The notes under the pieces are model-generated. The model did not search any database and had not been told where the DNA came from. It worked only from the letters and a program-made list of their open reading frames with translations. Source: a virus. Taken from it: a DNA stretch of 28,532 nt. How positions within the stretch are numbered: position 1 is the stretch's first letter; each line of letters begins with the position of its first letter. The position numbers were made by a program, and so were the translations under genes. The stretch lies in the IMG/VR virus record IMGVR_UViG_3300032722_000093, positions 1 to 28,532 of that record; one strand, 5' to 3'. This document shows, one piece after another, positions 13,397-19,682 of the stretch.

Positions 13397-14379
13397 TGGC
13401 TGAGTTTATTGATGACGATATTGATTTTGCGGAATACCTCAAGGAATCCGACGCAAAAACAAAAGTGAAGCCTGCATCGGAATTTGTGCAAGACGCAAAG
13501 GACCGACTGCGCACTCGCGCAAAAGCAAAGCGCACATTTTTGCCATGGCCCAAATGCAACGACAGCTTTGAGTTTCGGCGTGGCGAGGTCACTGCATGGG
13601 CAGGGCAGAACGGCCACGGAAAAACGGACGTGACGACGCAAGTTGCGCTGTCTTTGGTTGGACAAGGTGAAAAAGTATGCGTGGCATCGTTTGAAATGAA
13701 GCCAGTGACCACCATAGGCCGCATGGTGAGGATGTTTGCCATGCTCAACCCATTTTCTGAAGAGTTCCAAGGGGGTAGTGGCTTGGAGGCACTCGATGCG
13801 CTTTACGATGATTTTGGAGGCTGGACAACAGATCGCATGTGGCTCTACGACCAGACCGGCAGCGCGTTCCCTGAGACGGTGCTGGGCATGGTCAAGTATT
13901 GCGCGCAAGAGCTTGGCATCACCCATGTATTTATTGACTCGCTCATGAAATGCGTGCGCGCCGAAGATGACTACAACGGGCAAAAAGAATTCGTGGACCG
14001 TTTATGCGCCATTGCCAAGGATTGCAATATCCATGTTCATTTGGTGCATCACCTCAAGAAGCCCGCCAAAGAGGGAGACATGCCCGATAAGCACGACACC
14101 AAGGGCAGCGGATCGATCACAGATCAGATTGACAACCTTTTCATGGTCTGGCGCAACAAGCCAAAAGAGGATGACATGAAAGCCAAGGGCGCCGGAAGCA
14201 ATAAGGCGACAGAGCCGGATTGTTTTTTATTGTGCCGAAAGCAGCGCAATTACGAAGGAAGCACCGAAGGCGAGCCGACTATTGGCCTTTGGCGCCATCG
14301 GGACGCAGGTAATTTTGTGGCAGAGGCTGGCGGGTATCCACAGTTCTTCCCGAATTACCCCCATGTCGAAAGCATGTGA
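13396..14379 (+). CDS. DnaB-type replicative helicase/RecA-fold ATPase
   Basis: 327 aa. Walker A GQNGHGKT (70-77), Walker B VFIDSL with Asp181, and a His-rich beta strand (HVHLVHHLKKP) followed by a Gly/Ser-rich loop (KGSGSITDQIDNLFMVWR), as in the C-terminal domain of DnaB and RepA-type hexameric helicases. The N-terminal collar of host DnaB is absent, which is common for phage versions loaded by a phage initiator. Its start overlaps the previous stop by one base. It should unwind DNA at the phage origin. Confidence 0.85.
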   Translation: MAEFIDDDIDFAEYLKESDAKTKVKPASEFVQDAKDRLRTRAKAKRTFLPWPKCNDSFEFRRGEVTAWAGQNGHGKTDVTTQVALSLVGQGEKVCVASFEMKPVTTIGRMVRMFAMLNPFSEEFQGGSGLEALDALYDDFGGWTTDRMWLYDQTGSAFPETVLGMVKYCAQELGITHVFIDSLMKCVRAEDDYNGQKEFVDRLCAIAKDCNIHVHLVHHLKKPAKEGDMPDKHDTKGSGSITDQIDNLFMVWRNKPKEDDMKAKGAGSNKATEPDCFLLCRKQRNYEGSTEGEPTIGLWRHRDAGNFVAEAGGYPQFFPNYPHVESM

Positions 14380-14382
14380 TGC

Positions 14383-14547
14383 ATGACGCTATTCGACAAA
14401 CATCTGCAGTGGCTGATCGAGCTATGCCAACACGGCCCAGCCTGGCGGGAATACGCATGGAGCCGGGCCAAGGAGTTGGAATCGGAGTATCCCGGCATGA
14501 AGGCGGCGTTGACGAAGGCGGTGAAGCATGGGGAGGCAAATGAATGA
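14383..14547 (+). CDS. 54-aa conserved small phage protein
   Basis: Reads MTLFDKHLQWLIELCQHGPA, WREYAWSRAKELESEYPGMK and a short basic tail. The WRxYAWxRAKELE pattern is familiar from phage operons in this position; function unknown. It lies 3 bp after the helicase gene and overlaps both possible starts (14540 and 14544) of the C5 methyltransferase. Its own end carries the GGGGAGG that serves as their ribosome site. Confidence 0.7.
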   Translation: MTLFDKHLQWLIELCQHGPAWREYAWSRAKELESEYPGMKAALTKAVKHGEANE

Positions 14548-15272
14548 GCTGGCACTATTTGCAGGGGGGGGGTGGCAGCATTTTGGCCGCAGAGTTGCTT
14601 GGATGGCGCACCGTCTGTGCTGTTGAGCTTGATCCCGGAGCGCGTCAAATTGTTATCGACCGCCAGCGCGATGGAGTCATCAGCGCATTTCCCATCTGGG
14701 ATGACGTTTCAACGTTCGATGGCAAGCCGTGGGCAGGAGCCGTGGATGTTGTCACTGGAGGATTCCCATGCCAAGACATTAGCCAGTGCGGAGCAGGCAA
14801 AGGCATTGAAGGAGAGCGCAGCGGACTCTGGAAGCAGATGGCAAGAATCATTTGCGAAGTACGACCCGCTTGCGTTGTTGTGGAAAACAGCCCAATGCTC
14901 ACTTCTAGAGGACTCGGGGTTGTCCTTGGAGACTTGGCCCGAATGGGGTTCGATGCGAAGTGGGGAGTGTTTCGAGCTTCATCCATTGGAGCAGCCCACC
15001 ATCGAGCCAGGCTTTTCTTGGTTGCTAACGCCTACGGCTCAAAGCTGGAAGGCTTGGACTTTCCGCAATCCATTGGCTTTGATTCGAAAGAATCACGCAG
15101 ACGGCAATCTGCAAGAGCAATTGATGCGGCTCTACCAGCGGATGACTACTCCTCGATGCCAAGAAATCCTGATGCAGTGGCCCGAGGGATGGACGGACTC
15201 AAAACCACTGGCAACGGGTGGGTTCCAGCAGTGGCAGCAAGAGCAATACAAATGCTTGGGGGCTTGAAATGA
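14544..15272 (+). CDS. C5 cytosine DNA methyltransferase (motif I altered by a G9 tract)
   Basis: 242 aa from ATG 14544. It transfers methyl from SAM to C5 of cytosine. Seen: motif IV GGFPCQDIS with nucleophile Cys76, motif VI VENSP (113-117), motif VIII HHRARLF (152-158), and motif X GNGWVP (223-228). The region between VIII and X that should hold target recognition is only about 65 aa. Homologues start MNELALFAG followed by Gly-rich residues, which is motif I. That start exists here at 14540 but is one base out of frame because of nine G at 14564-14572. Eight G would restore it. As written, the product begins MSWHYLQGGGGS and loses the FxGxG of motif I. A second reading frame overlaps most of this gene. 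Confidence 0.85.
   Translation: MSWHYLQGGGGSILAAELLGWRTVCAVELDPGARQIVIDRQRDGVISAFPIWDDVSTFDGKPWAGAVDVVTGGFPCQDISQCGAGKGIEGERSGLWKQMARIICEVRPACVVVENSPMLTSRGLGVVLGDLARMGFDAKWGVFRASSIGAAHHRARLFLVANAYGSKLEGLDFPQSIGFDSKESRRRQSARAIDAALPADDYSSMPRNPDAVARGMDGLKTTGNGWVPAVAARAIQMLGGLK
14564..14572 (+). repeat. G9 tract in the methyltransferase start region
   Basis: Nine consecutive G. Loss of one would join the ATG at 14540 (product beginning MNELALFAGGGGS) to the methyltransferase frame. The ribosome site GGGGAGG (14530-14536) lies 3 bases from ATG 14540 and 7 from ATG 14544, so translation may already favour the altered start. Confidence 0.85.
14746..15267 (+). CDS. Overlapping gene in +1 frame of the C5 methyltransferase
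   Basis: 173 aa. The ATG at 14746 is preceded by CAGGAG with a 6-base spacer. The protein reads MLSLEDSHAKTLASAEQ near its start, then YDPLALLWKTAQCSLLEDSG, LETWPEWGSMRSGECFEL, LLTPTAQSWKAWT, and ends around WPEGWTDSKPLATGGFQQW. The Trp-rich WKTxQxSLxED, WPxxGxMxSGECF, PTPTA and WPxGWTD elements resemble, from memory, a module adjacent or fused to phage C5 methyltransferases. The frame stays open over its whole length inside another gene, and the domain-like part starts right at the predicted ATG. It ends two bases before the start of the RuvC-like gene. Function unknown; a partner or specificity role for the methyltransferase is a guess. Confidence 0.6.
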   Translation: MLSLEDSHAKTLASAEQAKALKESAADSGSRWQESFAKYDPLALLWKTAQCSLLEDSGLSLETWPEWGSMRSGECFELHPLEQPTIEPGFSWLLTPTAQSWKAWTFRNPLALIRKNHADGNLQEQLMRLYQRMTTPRCQEILMQWPEGWTDSKPLATGGFQQWQQEQYKCLGA

Positions 15273-15688
15273 TCATCCTGGGCATTGACCCTGGCCAGCA
15301 CACCGGCATCGCAGTCTTCACTGGCGGCAAGCTTGAAACCCTGCACACCATCAGCCCCCACCAGATCGCCGACTTCCTGCGCAGCTCTGGCGCCGGTCGC
15401 GTGATCTTTGAAGACAGCCGACTGACAAGCTACGTTTTCACCACCGTCAAGAGCAGGCCGGTGGCGTTGAACATGGCGCGCAAGGTTGGCCAAGTAGATG
15501 CATGGTGCACGCTGATCGTCGCCGTGTGCGGTGATCTGGGCATACCGGCGCACGGCGTCAGTCCGAAAGGAAAGGGCGCTAAGTTGGATGCTAAGGCCTT
15601 TGCGCGCATGACCGGGTGGCTGGCTGCCAGCAATGAGCATTGCCGCGACGCTGCGGCTGTGGCGTGGCCGTATCGGGGTGCCAAATGA
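15269..15688 (+). CDS. RuvC-type Holliday junction resolvase
   Basis: 139 aa from ATG 15269, overlapping the methyltransferase stop by ATGA. Ribonuclease-H fold: Asp7 in ILGIDPGQHTG, Glu48 in VIFEDSR, and His124/Asp127 in EHCRDAAAVA. These are the acidic residues that bind magnesium in RuvC. Small phage RuvC-like enzymes resolve branched DNA before packaging, here next to NinB and with the Bet/Exo pair elsewhere. The frame could be read from 15218, but those residues overlap the methyltransferase and are not expected. Confidence 0.85.
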   Translation: MIILGIDPGQHTGIAVFTGGKLETLHTISPHQIADFLRSSGAGRVIFEDSRLTSYVFTTVKSRPVALNMARKVGQVDAWCTLIVAVCGDLGIPAHGVSPKGKGAKLDAKAFARMTGWLAASNEHCRDAAAVAWPYRGAK

Positions 15689-16116
15689 AGCAAACCTTCA
15701 TCATGGCCCACGACCGGGCCCGCTCCAATGCCATCAAGGCAGTGCAGGCTGCGCCGTCCGGGCACATGGTCCAGATCAGCGAGCCCGCCAAGAAGCGCAT
15801 CCAGGAAGAAAAGTACCACGCCATGGTGTCCGACATTGCCCGCCAGGTGGAGCACATCGGGCGCCGGTGGGATGCCGACGACATGAAGCGCCTGCTGGTC
15901 GATGAGTTCGCAGAGGAAATGCGCATTGCCGGCACGCCGCTGCACCACGACAGCCGGGTAACTCCGAGCCTCGACGGCTGCCGCATCGTGCAGCTTGGCA
16001 TCCAGACGCGGGAATTCTGGGTCAAGGAAGCCGCTCAGTTCATCGAATTTCTGTATGCCTTTGGTGCAGATCGCGGCGTGCGGTGGTCGGCCTCTGCCGA
16101 AAGGGCTTGCGCATGA
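15685..16116 (+). CDS. ninB: NinB-family recombination protein
   Basis: 143 aa from ATG 15685 (ATGA overlap with the resolvase). It follows the NinB/Orf pattern: QTFIMAHDRARSNAIKAVQA, PAKKRIQEEKYHAMVSDIAR, WDADDMKRLLVDEFAEEM, VPSLDG-like TPSLDGCRIV and a final FIEFLYAFGADRGVRWS. Lambda Orf binds SSB and single-stranded DNA and replaces RecFOR in recombination. The nin-region position, between replication genes and Q, fits. Confidence 0.9.
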   Translation: MKQTFIMAHDRARSNAIKAVQAAPSGHMVQISEPAKKRIQEEKYHAMVSDIARQVEHIGRRWDADDMKRLLVDEFAEEMRIAGTPLHHDSRVTPSLDGCRIVQLGIQTREFWVKEAAQFIEFLYAFGADRGVRWSASAERACA

Positions 16117-16727
16117 CCATATCCGCAAAAGCCCGCGTGCTGGAGTGCATCGTCGCCGGAATATCTGACCGCGCCACCATCGCAGAGCAATGCGGCATCA
16201 CCTACGTGCAGTGCATGAGTGCCATGCGGCACCTTCAGCACGAAGGAAAGATTGTCAAGGCCACGCCTCAGGTGTTCCGGGAGAACAAGGGCGGCAGCAA
16301 GCCAGCGACTTACCGGGCAACCGGCTATGAAGCGCCGAGCTTCTCCGCTTGCGCGAGTGGCGTCAACTTCGTTTTTAACCTGGGAGCACAGGCATTAGGT
16401 CGTGGGAATGGGGCAACCCCGAGATGGTGCCGATCCGCCGTCAGGAAGAAGCCGCCCGCCAGGCCAAGGCATGCGGCCAGTGCATGCACAAGCGTGTTCA
16501 GGTGCTGGACGGCAAAGAGATTTACGACTGCAGAAAGCGCCAGGACTACGGCTGGCGCTGTAGGTTTTATCAGATTCATTCAACTATATGGAAGACCAAA
16601 TGAGCAACAGAGAAATTTCCCCGGCATTCGACGACCCGAAGAACATCACGGTGGGCAAGGCGCGCGTGATCTGGGCGAAGGCAGTGCCACCACTTGCGCA
16701 CGAGGGTTGGGTACTGCCTGGTGGTAG
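16113..16727 (+). CDS. Small winged-HTH protein with shadow-like C-terminal run-on
   Basis: Starts at ATG 16113 (ATGA overlap). Residues 1-72 are a winged HTH: ISAKARVLECIVAGISDRAT, IAEQCGITYVQCMSAMRHLQ and a wing ending PATYRATGY. The frame then stays open to 16727, but the translation after about residue 75 is Arg/Ala/Ser-rich and looks like the shadow of the next genes. The true C-terminus is therefore probably near 16330, and a lost stop or small frameshift is possible. Confidence 0.6.
   Translation: MTISAKARVLECIVAGISDRATIAEQCGITYVQCMSAMRHLQHEGKIVKATPQVFRENKGGSKPATYRATGYEAPSFSACASGVNFVFNLGAQALGRGNGATPRWCRSAVRKKPPARPRHAASACTSVFRCWTAKRFTTAESARTTAGAVGFIRFIQLYGRPNEQQRNFPGIRRPEEHHGGQGARDLGEGSATTCARGLGTAWW
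16327..16603 (+). pseudogene. Cys-rich phage protein gene split by a 22-bp segment
   Basis: Frame 1 reads MKRRASPLARVASTSFLTWE and stops at TAG after four more codons. Frame 2, from 16403, reads WEWGNPEMVPIRRQEEAARQ, then a four-Cys domain (KACGQCMHKR through YDCRK to WRCRFYQI) to TGA 16601. Removing bases 16381-16402 joins them perfectly. The extra segment is bounded by TGGGA at 16381-16385 and 16403-16407. The joined product would be about 84 aa with a probable zinc-binding site. The separate downstream part could start at ATG 16424. It ends in an ATGA overlap with the next gene. Confidence 0.65.
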
Positions 16728-16803
16728 CCGTACCGCGAACTTTGCCGAGGCTCACGCATGCGCTGTGCGGATGGACGCGCTGTTGGCTGAGATGGGCGCC
16801 TGA
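16600..16803 (+). CDS. Small hypothetical phage protein
   Basis: 67 aa from ATG 16600, preceded by GGAAGA; an in-frame ATG 12 bases earlier is less likely given the ATGA overlap. The sequence is MSNREISPAFDDPKNITVGK then a soluble alpha/beta-looking chain ending MDALLAEMGA. No domain recognised. Confidence 0.6.
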   Translation: MSNREISPAFDDPKNITVGKARVIWAKAVPPLAHEGWVLPGGSRTANFAEAHACAVRMDALLAEMGA

Positions 16804-16812
16804 CATGAAAAA

Positions 16813-16842
16813 GCCCCGCAACCAGTCAAAGTTAAGCGGGGC
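16813..16842 (+). terminator. GC hairpin, possible weak terminator or attenuator
   Basis: Stem GCCCCGC (16813-16819) with GCGGGGC (16836-16842), loop of 16 bases, flanked by AAAAA and ATTTCTT. Resembles the hairpin at 9717-9742. It sits just before the Q-type gene, so it could set Q expression. The T-run is poor. Confidence 0.45.
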
Positions 16843-16894
16843 ATTTCTTGCTATCGCAGTTGCTGCCCGAATTGTAATTTCAAAGGACTGCTAA

Positions 16895-17440
16895 ATGAGC
16901 GATGACGTAATCACCACGGAAGAAATGTACACCAGCGCCACGCACGCCAGCAATCTGCGCGTTGAGGCTGACCGACCCAGCCAGGCCGACATCATCATTG
17001 CTGCGGGCTGGAGCTATTCGCGCACCGGCATGGCCCTTTTGAGGCTCCACAGCGAATATGACGGCGTGGAGCACCCCAAGGCCGGAACCAGGATCTATTT
17101 GCACGAAGTCGCGCTGATGTTGGGCAAGCTCAAGACGCTGCCTGAAGTGCGCGCCATGCTCATTGCCAACGTGGAGAAGTGGAAGCGCCCAGTGGAGGCC
17201 CCGGGCGACCTGGTGGCGGATGTGCTTATGTGGTGGCTGGGTGACGTATGCCCAGTCTGTCATGGCGTGCGGCGTGACCGTGCCATGCATCACAAAGGAG
17301 TTTGCCCGACATGCCGTGGTGGCGGGAAACGCAAGCTGCCGCAAGGTGAGGCGGGACGGAAGCTGGCGAACCTGATAGATGACTCATTGAGCGCTGCACG
17401 GATCAGCATAAAGAAGCGCTTGCATGCTGGGAGGAAATGA
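16895..17440 (+). CDS. Zinc-finger Q-type late antiterminator (probable)
   Basis: 181 aa. The C-terminal half carries a DnaJ-like zinc centre: CPVCHG (119-124) and CPTCRGGGKRK (137-147). The N-terminal half is helical with a hydrophobic segment around LVADVLMWWLG. Lambdoid Q proteins of the zinc type end in this way. The strongest evidence is position: last gene of the early operon, followed by a non-coding gap with a terminator and then terminase, as Q is in lambda. It would bind near the late promoter and let RNA polymerase pass the terminator at 17568. Confidence 0.7.
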   Translation: MSDDVITTEEMYTSATHASNLRVEADRPSQADIIIAAGWSYSRTGMALLRLHSEYDGVEHPKAGTRIYLHEVALMLGKLKTLPEVRAMLIANVEKWKRPVEAPGDLVADVLMWWLGDVCPVCHGVRRDRAMHHKGVCPTCRGGGKRKLPQGEAGRKLANLIDDSLSAARISIKKRLHAGRK

Positions 17441-17800
17441 TATACCATGGCGCCCAATAGACGCCGGAGAGCGCTAGGACTGGGCTACGTTTTTGCCCCA
17501 TGATTGCTTCGGTGGCCAGCTGCCATTTGCTGCAATAGCTCTAAATGCACAGTCGCCTCAAAAAATTGCCCCTTTATTGGGGCTTTTTGCTTTTACGCGG
17601 AGTCGCTCATCAAACCAAACCGCACTCGTTGCAACCTGGAGCGCACTTTGCACCAATTCACACGGAACCCGAACGTGGGGCCGGCTGACACCCGGCCCTG
17701 GTCTCTACGCGCCTGCATCAACGCGAAATCGGGGATGTTGCGAACCGGTTGCCCCAGCCGCAAGGTGAATCCGATGGGTGCATAAATTTGAAAGTTGAAA
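17441..17800 (+). promoter_or_regulatory. Late control gap between Q-type gene and terminase
   Basis: About 360 bases with no credible gene. It should contain the late promoter and Q-binding site, but I cannot fix a -35/-10 pair with confidence. The only clear element is the terminator at 17568-17594. The stretch 17595-17800 holds nothing else I can name. Confidence 0.5.
17568..17594 (+). terminator. Late-leader terminator (tR'-like)
   Basis: GCCCC-TTTATT-GGGGC followed by TTTTTGCTTTT and preceded by an A-run. Located about 130 bp after the Q-type gene and 207 bp before the small terminase start, the place of tR' in lambda. It would be read through only when Q acts. Confidence 0.75.
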
Positions 17801-18313
17801 ATGGCCCAGAAATACGACTGGCAGCAGATACGCGCCGAGTATGAGGCGGGCGCCACGCAGTCTGAGTTGTCCAGAAAGTACAACGTCAGTCGGACGGCCA
17901 TACAAAAGCGGATCGAAAAAGACGGATGGGCACAGGACATAGAAGACAGCCTTAGGCGAAAGGTTGCAGAGAAGGTTGCAGGCGTGGTTGCAGGTTGCAA
18001 CCCCCAAAAAAAGGCAGAGGCACTGGATGCTGCCGCCCAGCGCCGGGCAGATGTGGAGATCAGGCACCAAACGGAATGGGATGAGCACAAGCAACTGGTA
18101 GACACGGCAATCGGTAATGCCGACTTTGATGCAGCCAAGCTGGCCAAGATCACTGCCGAGACTTTGAAGATTCGCCAAGAGGGTGAGCGCAAAGCATGGC
18201 GTCTTGATTCGCAACCCCCGGCACCCGCAGCCCCATCCAGCAGCTTTGTGATAAACACCCTAACCCCTGAAGAATATGAGCGTCGCGCAAAGCAACTCAT
18301 ACAGGACATTTGA
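17801..18313 (+). CDS. Terminase small subunit
   Basis: 170 aa from ATG 17801. The N-terminal HTH (WQQIRAEYEAGATQSELSRK followed by YNVSRTAIQKRI) is typical for DNA recognition by small terminases; a helical middle (residues 50-130) would form the ring, and the C-terminus (TLTPEEYERRAKQLIQDI) probably contacts TerL. It overlaps terL by 38 bases. It selects packaging sites for the large subunit. Confidence 0.85.
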   Translation: MAQKYDWQQIRAEYEAGATQSELSRKYNVSRTAIQKRIEKDGWAQDIEDSLRRKVAEKVAGVVAGCNPQKKAEALDAAAQRRADVEIRHQTEWDEHKQLVDTAIGNADFDAAKLAKITAETLKIRQEGERKAWRLDSQPPAPAAPSSSFVINTLTPEEYERRAKQLIQDI

Positions 18314-19679
18314 CGCACTAGACCGCCAAGCCGCAGCAATAACCGCAAGGGCAGACCTGTATTTCTTTAGCCGCTGGATGTTCCGGCAGCGCAAAGGCTA
18401 CAGGTGGCTGCAAGCCCAGCACCACAAGATCATTTGCGAAGCCCTGATGCGGGTGTTCGATGGCAGCACAAAGCGCCTGATCCTGAACATCCCGCCTCGC
18501 TACTCCAAGACCGAATTGGCGGTGATCAACTTCATCGCATGGGCCATGGGCAAGGTTCCCGATAGTGAATTCATCCATGTCAGCTACTCCAGCGACTTGG
18601 CTGCAAACAATTCAGCCAACACCAAAATGCTCATGCAGCATGAGGCTTACGGCGAAATATTCCCCGATGTGAAGTTCCAGGGGACTGCCCAGGCTCACTG
18701 GAAGACGACAGCAGGCGGCGTGATGTACTCTGCGGGCGCAGGTGGCACGCTGACCGGCTTTGGCGCTGGCAAGCACCGAGAAGGCTTTGGCGGCGCAATC
18801 ATCATCGATGACCCGCACAAGGCGTCCGAGGCTCGCAGCGATACGGTGCGTAAAGGCGTGCTGGATTGGTTCCAGACCACGCTTGAGAGCCGCAAGAACG
18901 ACCCAAAGAACACACCCATCATCCTGATCATGCAGCGATTGCATGAAAACGACTTGGCCGGGTGGCTGCGGGAGAGCGGCAACGGCGAGGAATGGGAGGT
19001 TATATGCCTTCCCGCAAAGCAGGAAGACGGAACCGCGCTTTGGCCTGAAAAGCACACGATAGAAGACCTGAACCGCATGGAGCAGGCAAACCCCTATGTG
19101 TTCGCGGGCCAATATCAGCAGCGCCCAAGCCCCGGCGAAGGCGGATTATTTAAGCCAGACCAGCTTCAGATCATCGACGCCGCTCCGGCGCAGGTATCAA
19201 AGTGGTGCCGAGGCTGGGACTTCGCATCCACTACGGACGGCGACTTTACGGCGGGGGCAAAGATAGGCCGCATGGACGATGGCCGCTTTGTGATTGCGGA
19301 CATGGTGCGGGTGCGAGTTGGCCCCGATGAGCGCGACGCAGCAATCAAAAATACCGCCGACTATGACGGGCGCAGTGTTACCACCAGCATCCCGCAAGAC
19401 CCGGGGCAGGCTGGCAAGACGCAGGTTGCATACCTGACCCGGATGCTGGCTGGCCACAAAGTCAAGTCCAGCCCGGAATCCGGCGACAAGGTGACGCGCG
19501 CCGAGCCATTCGCCGCCCAGGTCAACGTGGGAAATGTGCTGATGGTTCGGGCCCCATGGAACGAGGCCTTTATCAACGAGTTGCGGATGTTCCCAAATGG
19601 GACGTTTGACGACCAGGTGGATGCAAGCAGCCGGGCATTTGCCGAGGTAATGGCTCCACGCAGATCATTTTTTGGATAG
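18276..19679 (+). CDS. terL: Terminase large subunit
   Basis: 467 aa ATPase-nuclease that packages DNA. Walker A PPRYSKTE (73-80), Walker B IIIDDPHK (175-182), and the RNase-H-like nuclease triad with Asp315 in GWDFASTTDGD, Asp375 in IPQDPGQAG and Asp445/446/449 in FDDQVDASS. This layout, with PxRxSKT and a ~460 aa length, fits the headful-type phage terminases with the C-terminal domain annotated as 'uncharacterized phage protein'. It starts within terS and is followed after 3 bp by the portal gene. Confidence 0.95.
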   Translation: MSVAQSNSYRTFDALDRQAAAITARADLYFFSRWMFRQRKGYRWLQAQHHKIICEALMRVFDGSTKRLILNIPPRYSKTELAVINFIAWAMGKVPDSEFIHVSYSSDLAANNSANTKMLMQHEAYGEIFPDVKFQGTAQAHWKTTAGGVMYSAGAGGTLTGFGAGKHREGFGGAIIIDDPHKASEARSDTVRKGVLDWFQTTLESRKNDPKNTPIILIMQRLHENDLAGWLRESGNGEEWEVICLPAKQEDGTALWPEKHTIEDLNRMEQANPYVFAGQYQQRPSPGEGGLFKPDQLQIIDAAPAQVSKWCRGWDFASTTDGDFTAGAKIGRMDDGRFVIADMVRVRVGPDERDAAIKNTADYDGRSVTTSIPQDPGQAGKTQVAYLTRMLAGHKVKSSPESGDKVTRAEPFAAQVNVGNVLMVRAPWNEAFINELRMFPNGTFDDQVDASSRAFAEVMAPRRSFFG

Positions 19680-19682
19680 CCC

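Noticed and set aside
16805-16894. 29-aa ORF beginning MKKPRNQSKL before the Q-type gene
   Set aside because: It spans the GC hairpin at 16813-16842 and has no family resemblance; the hairpin is the better explanation of the sequence.
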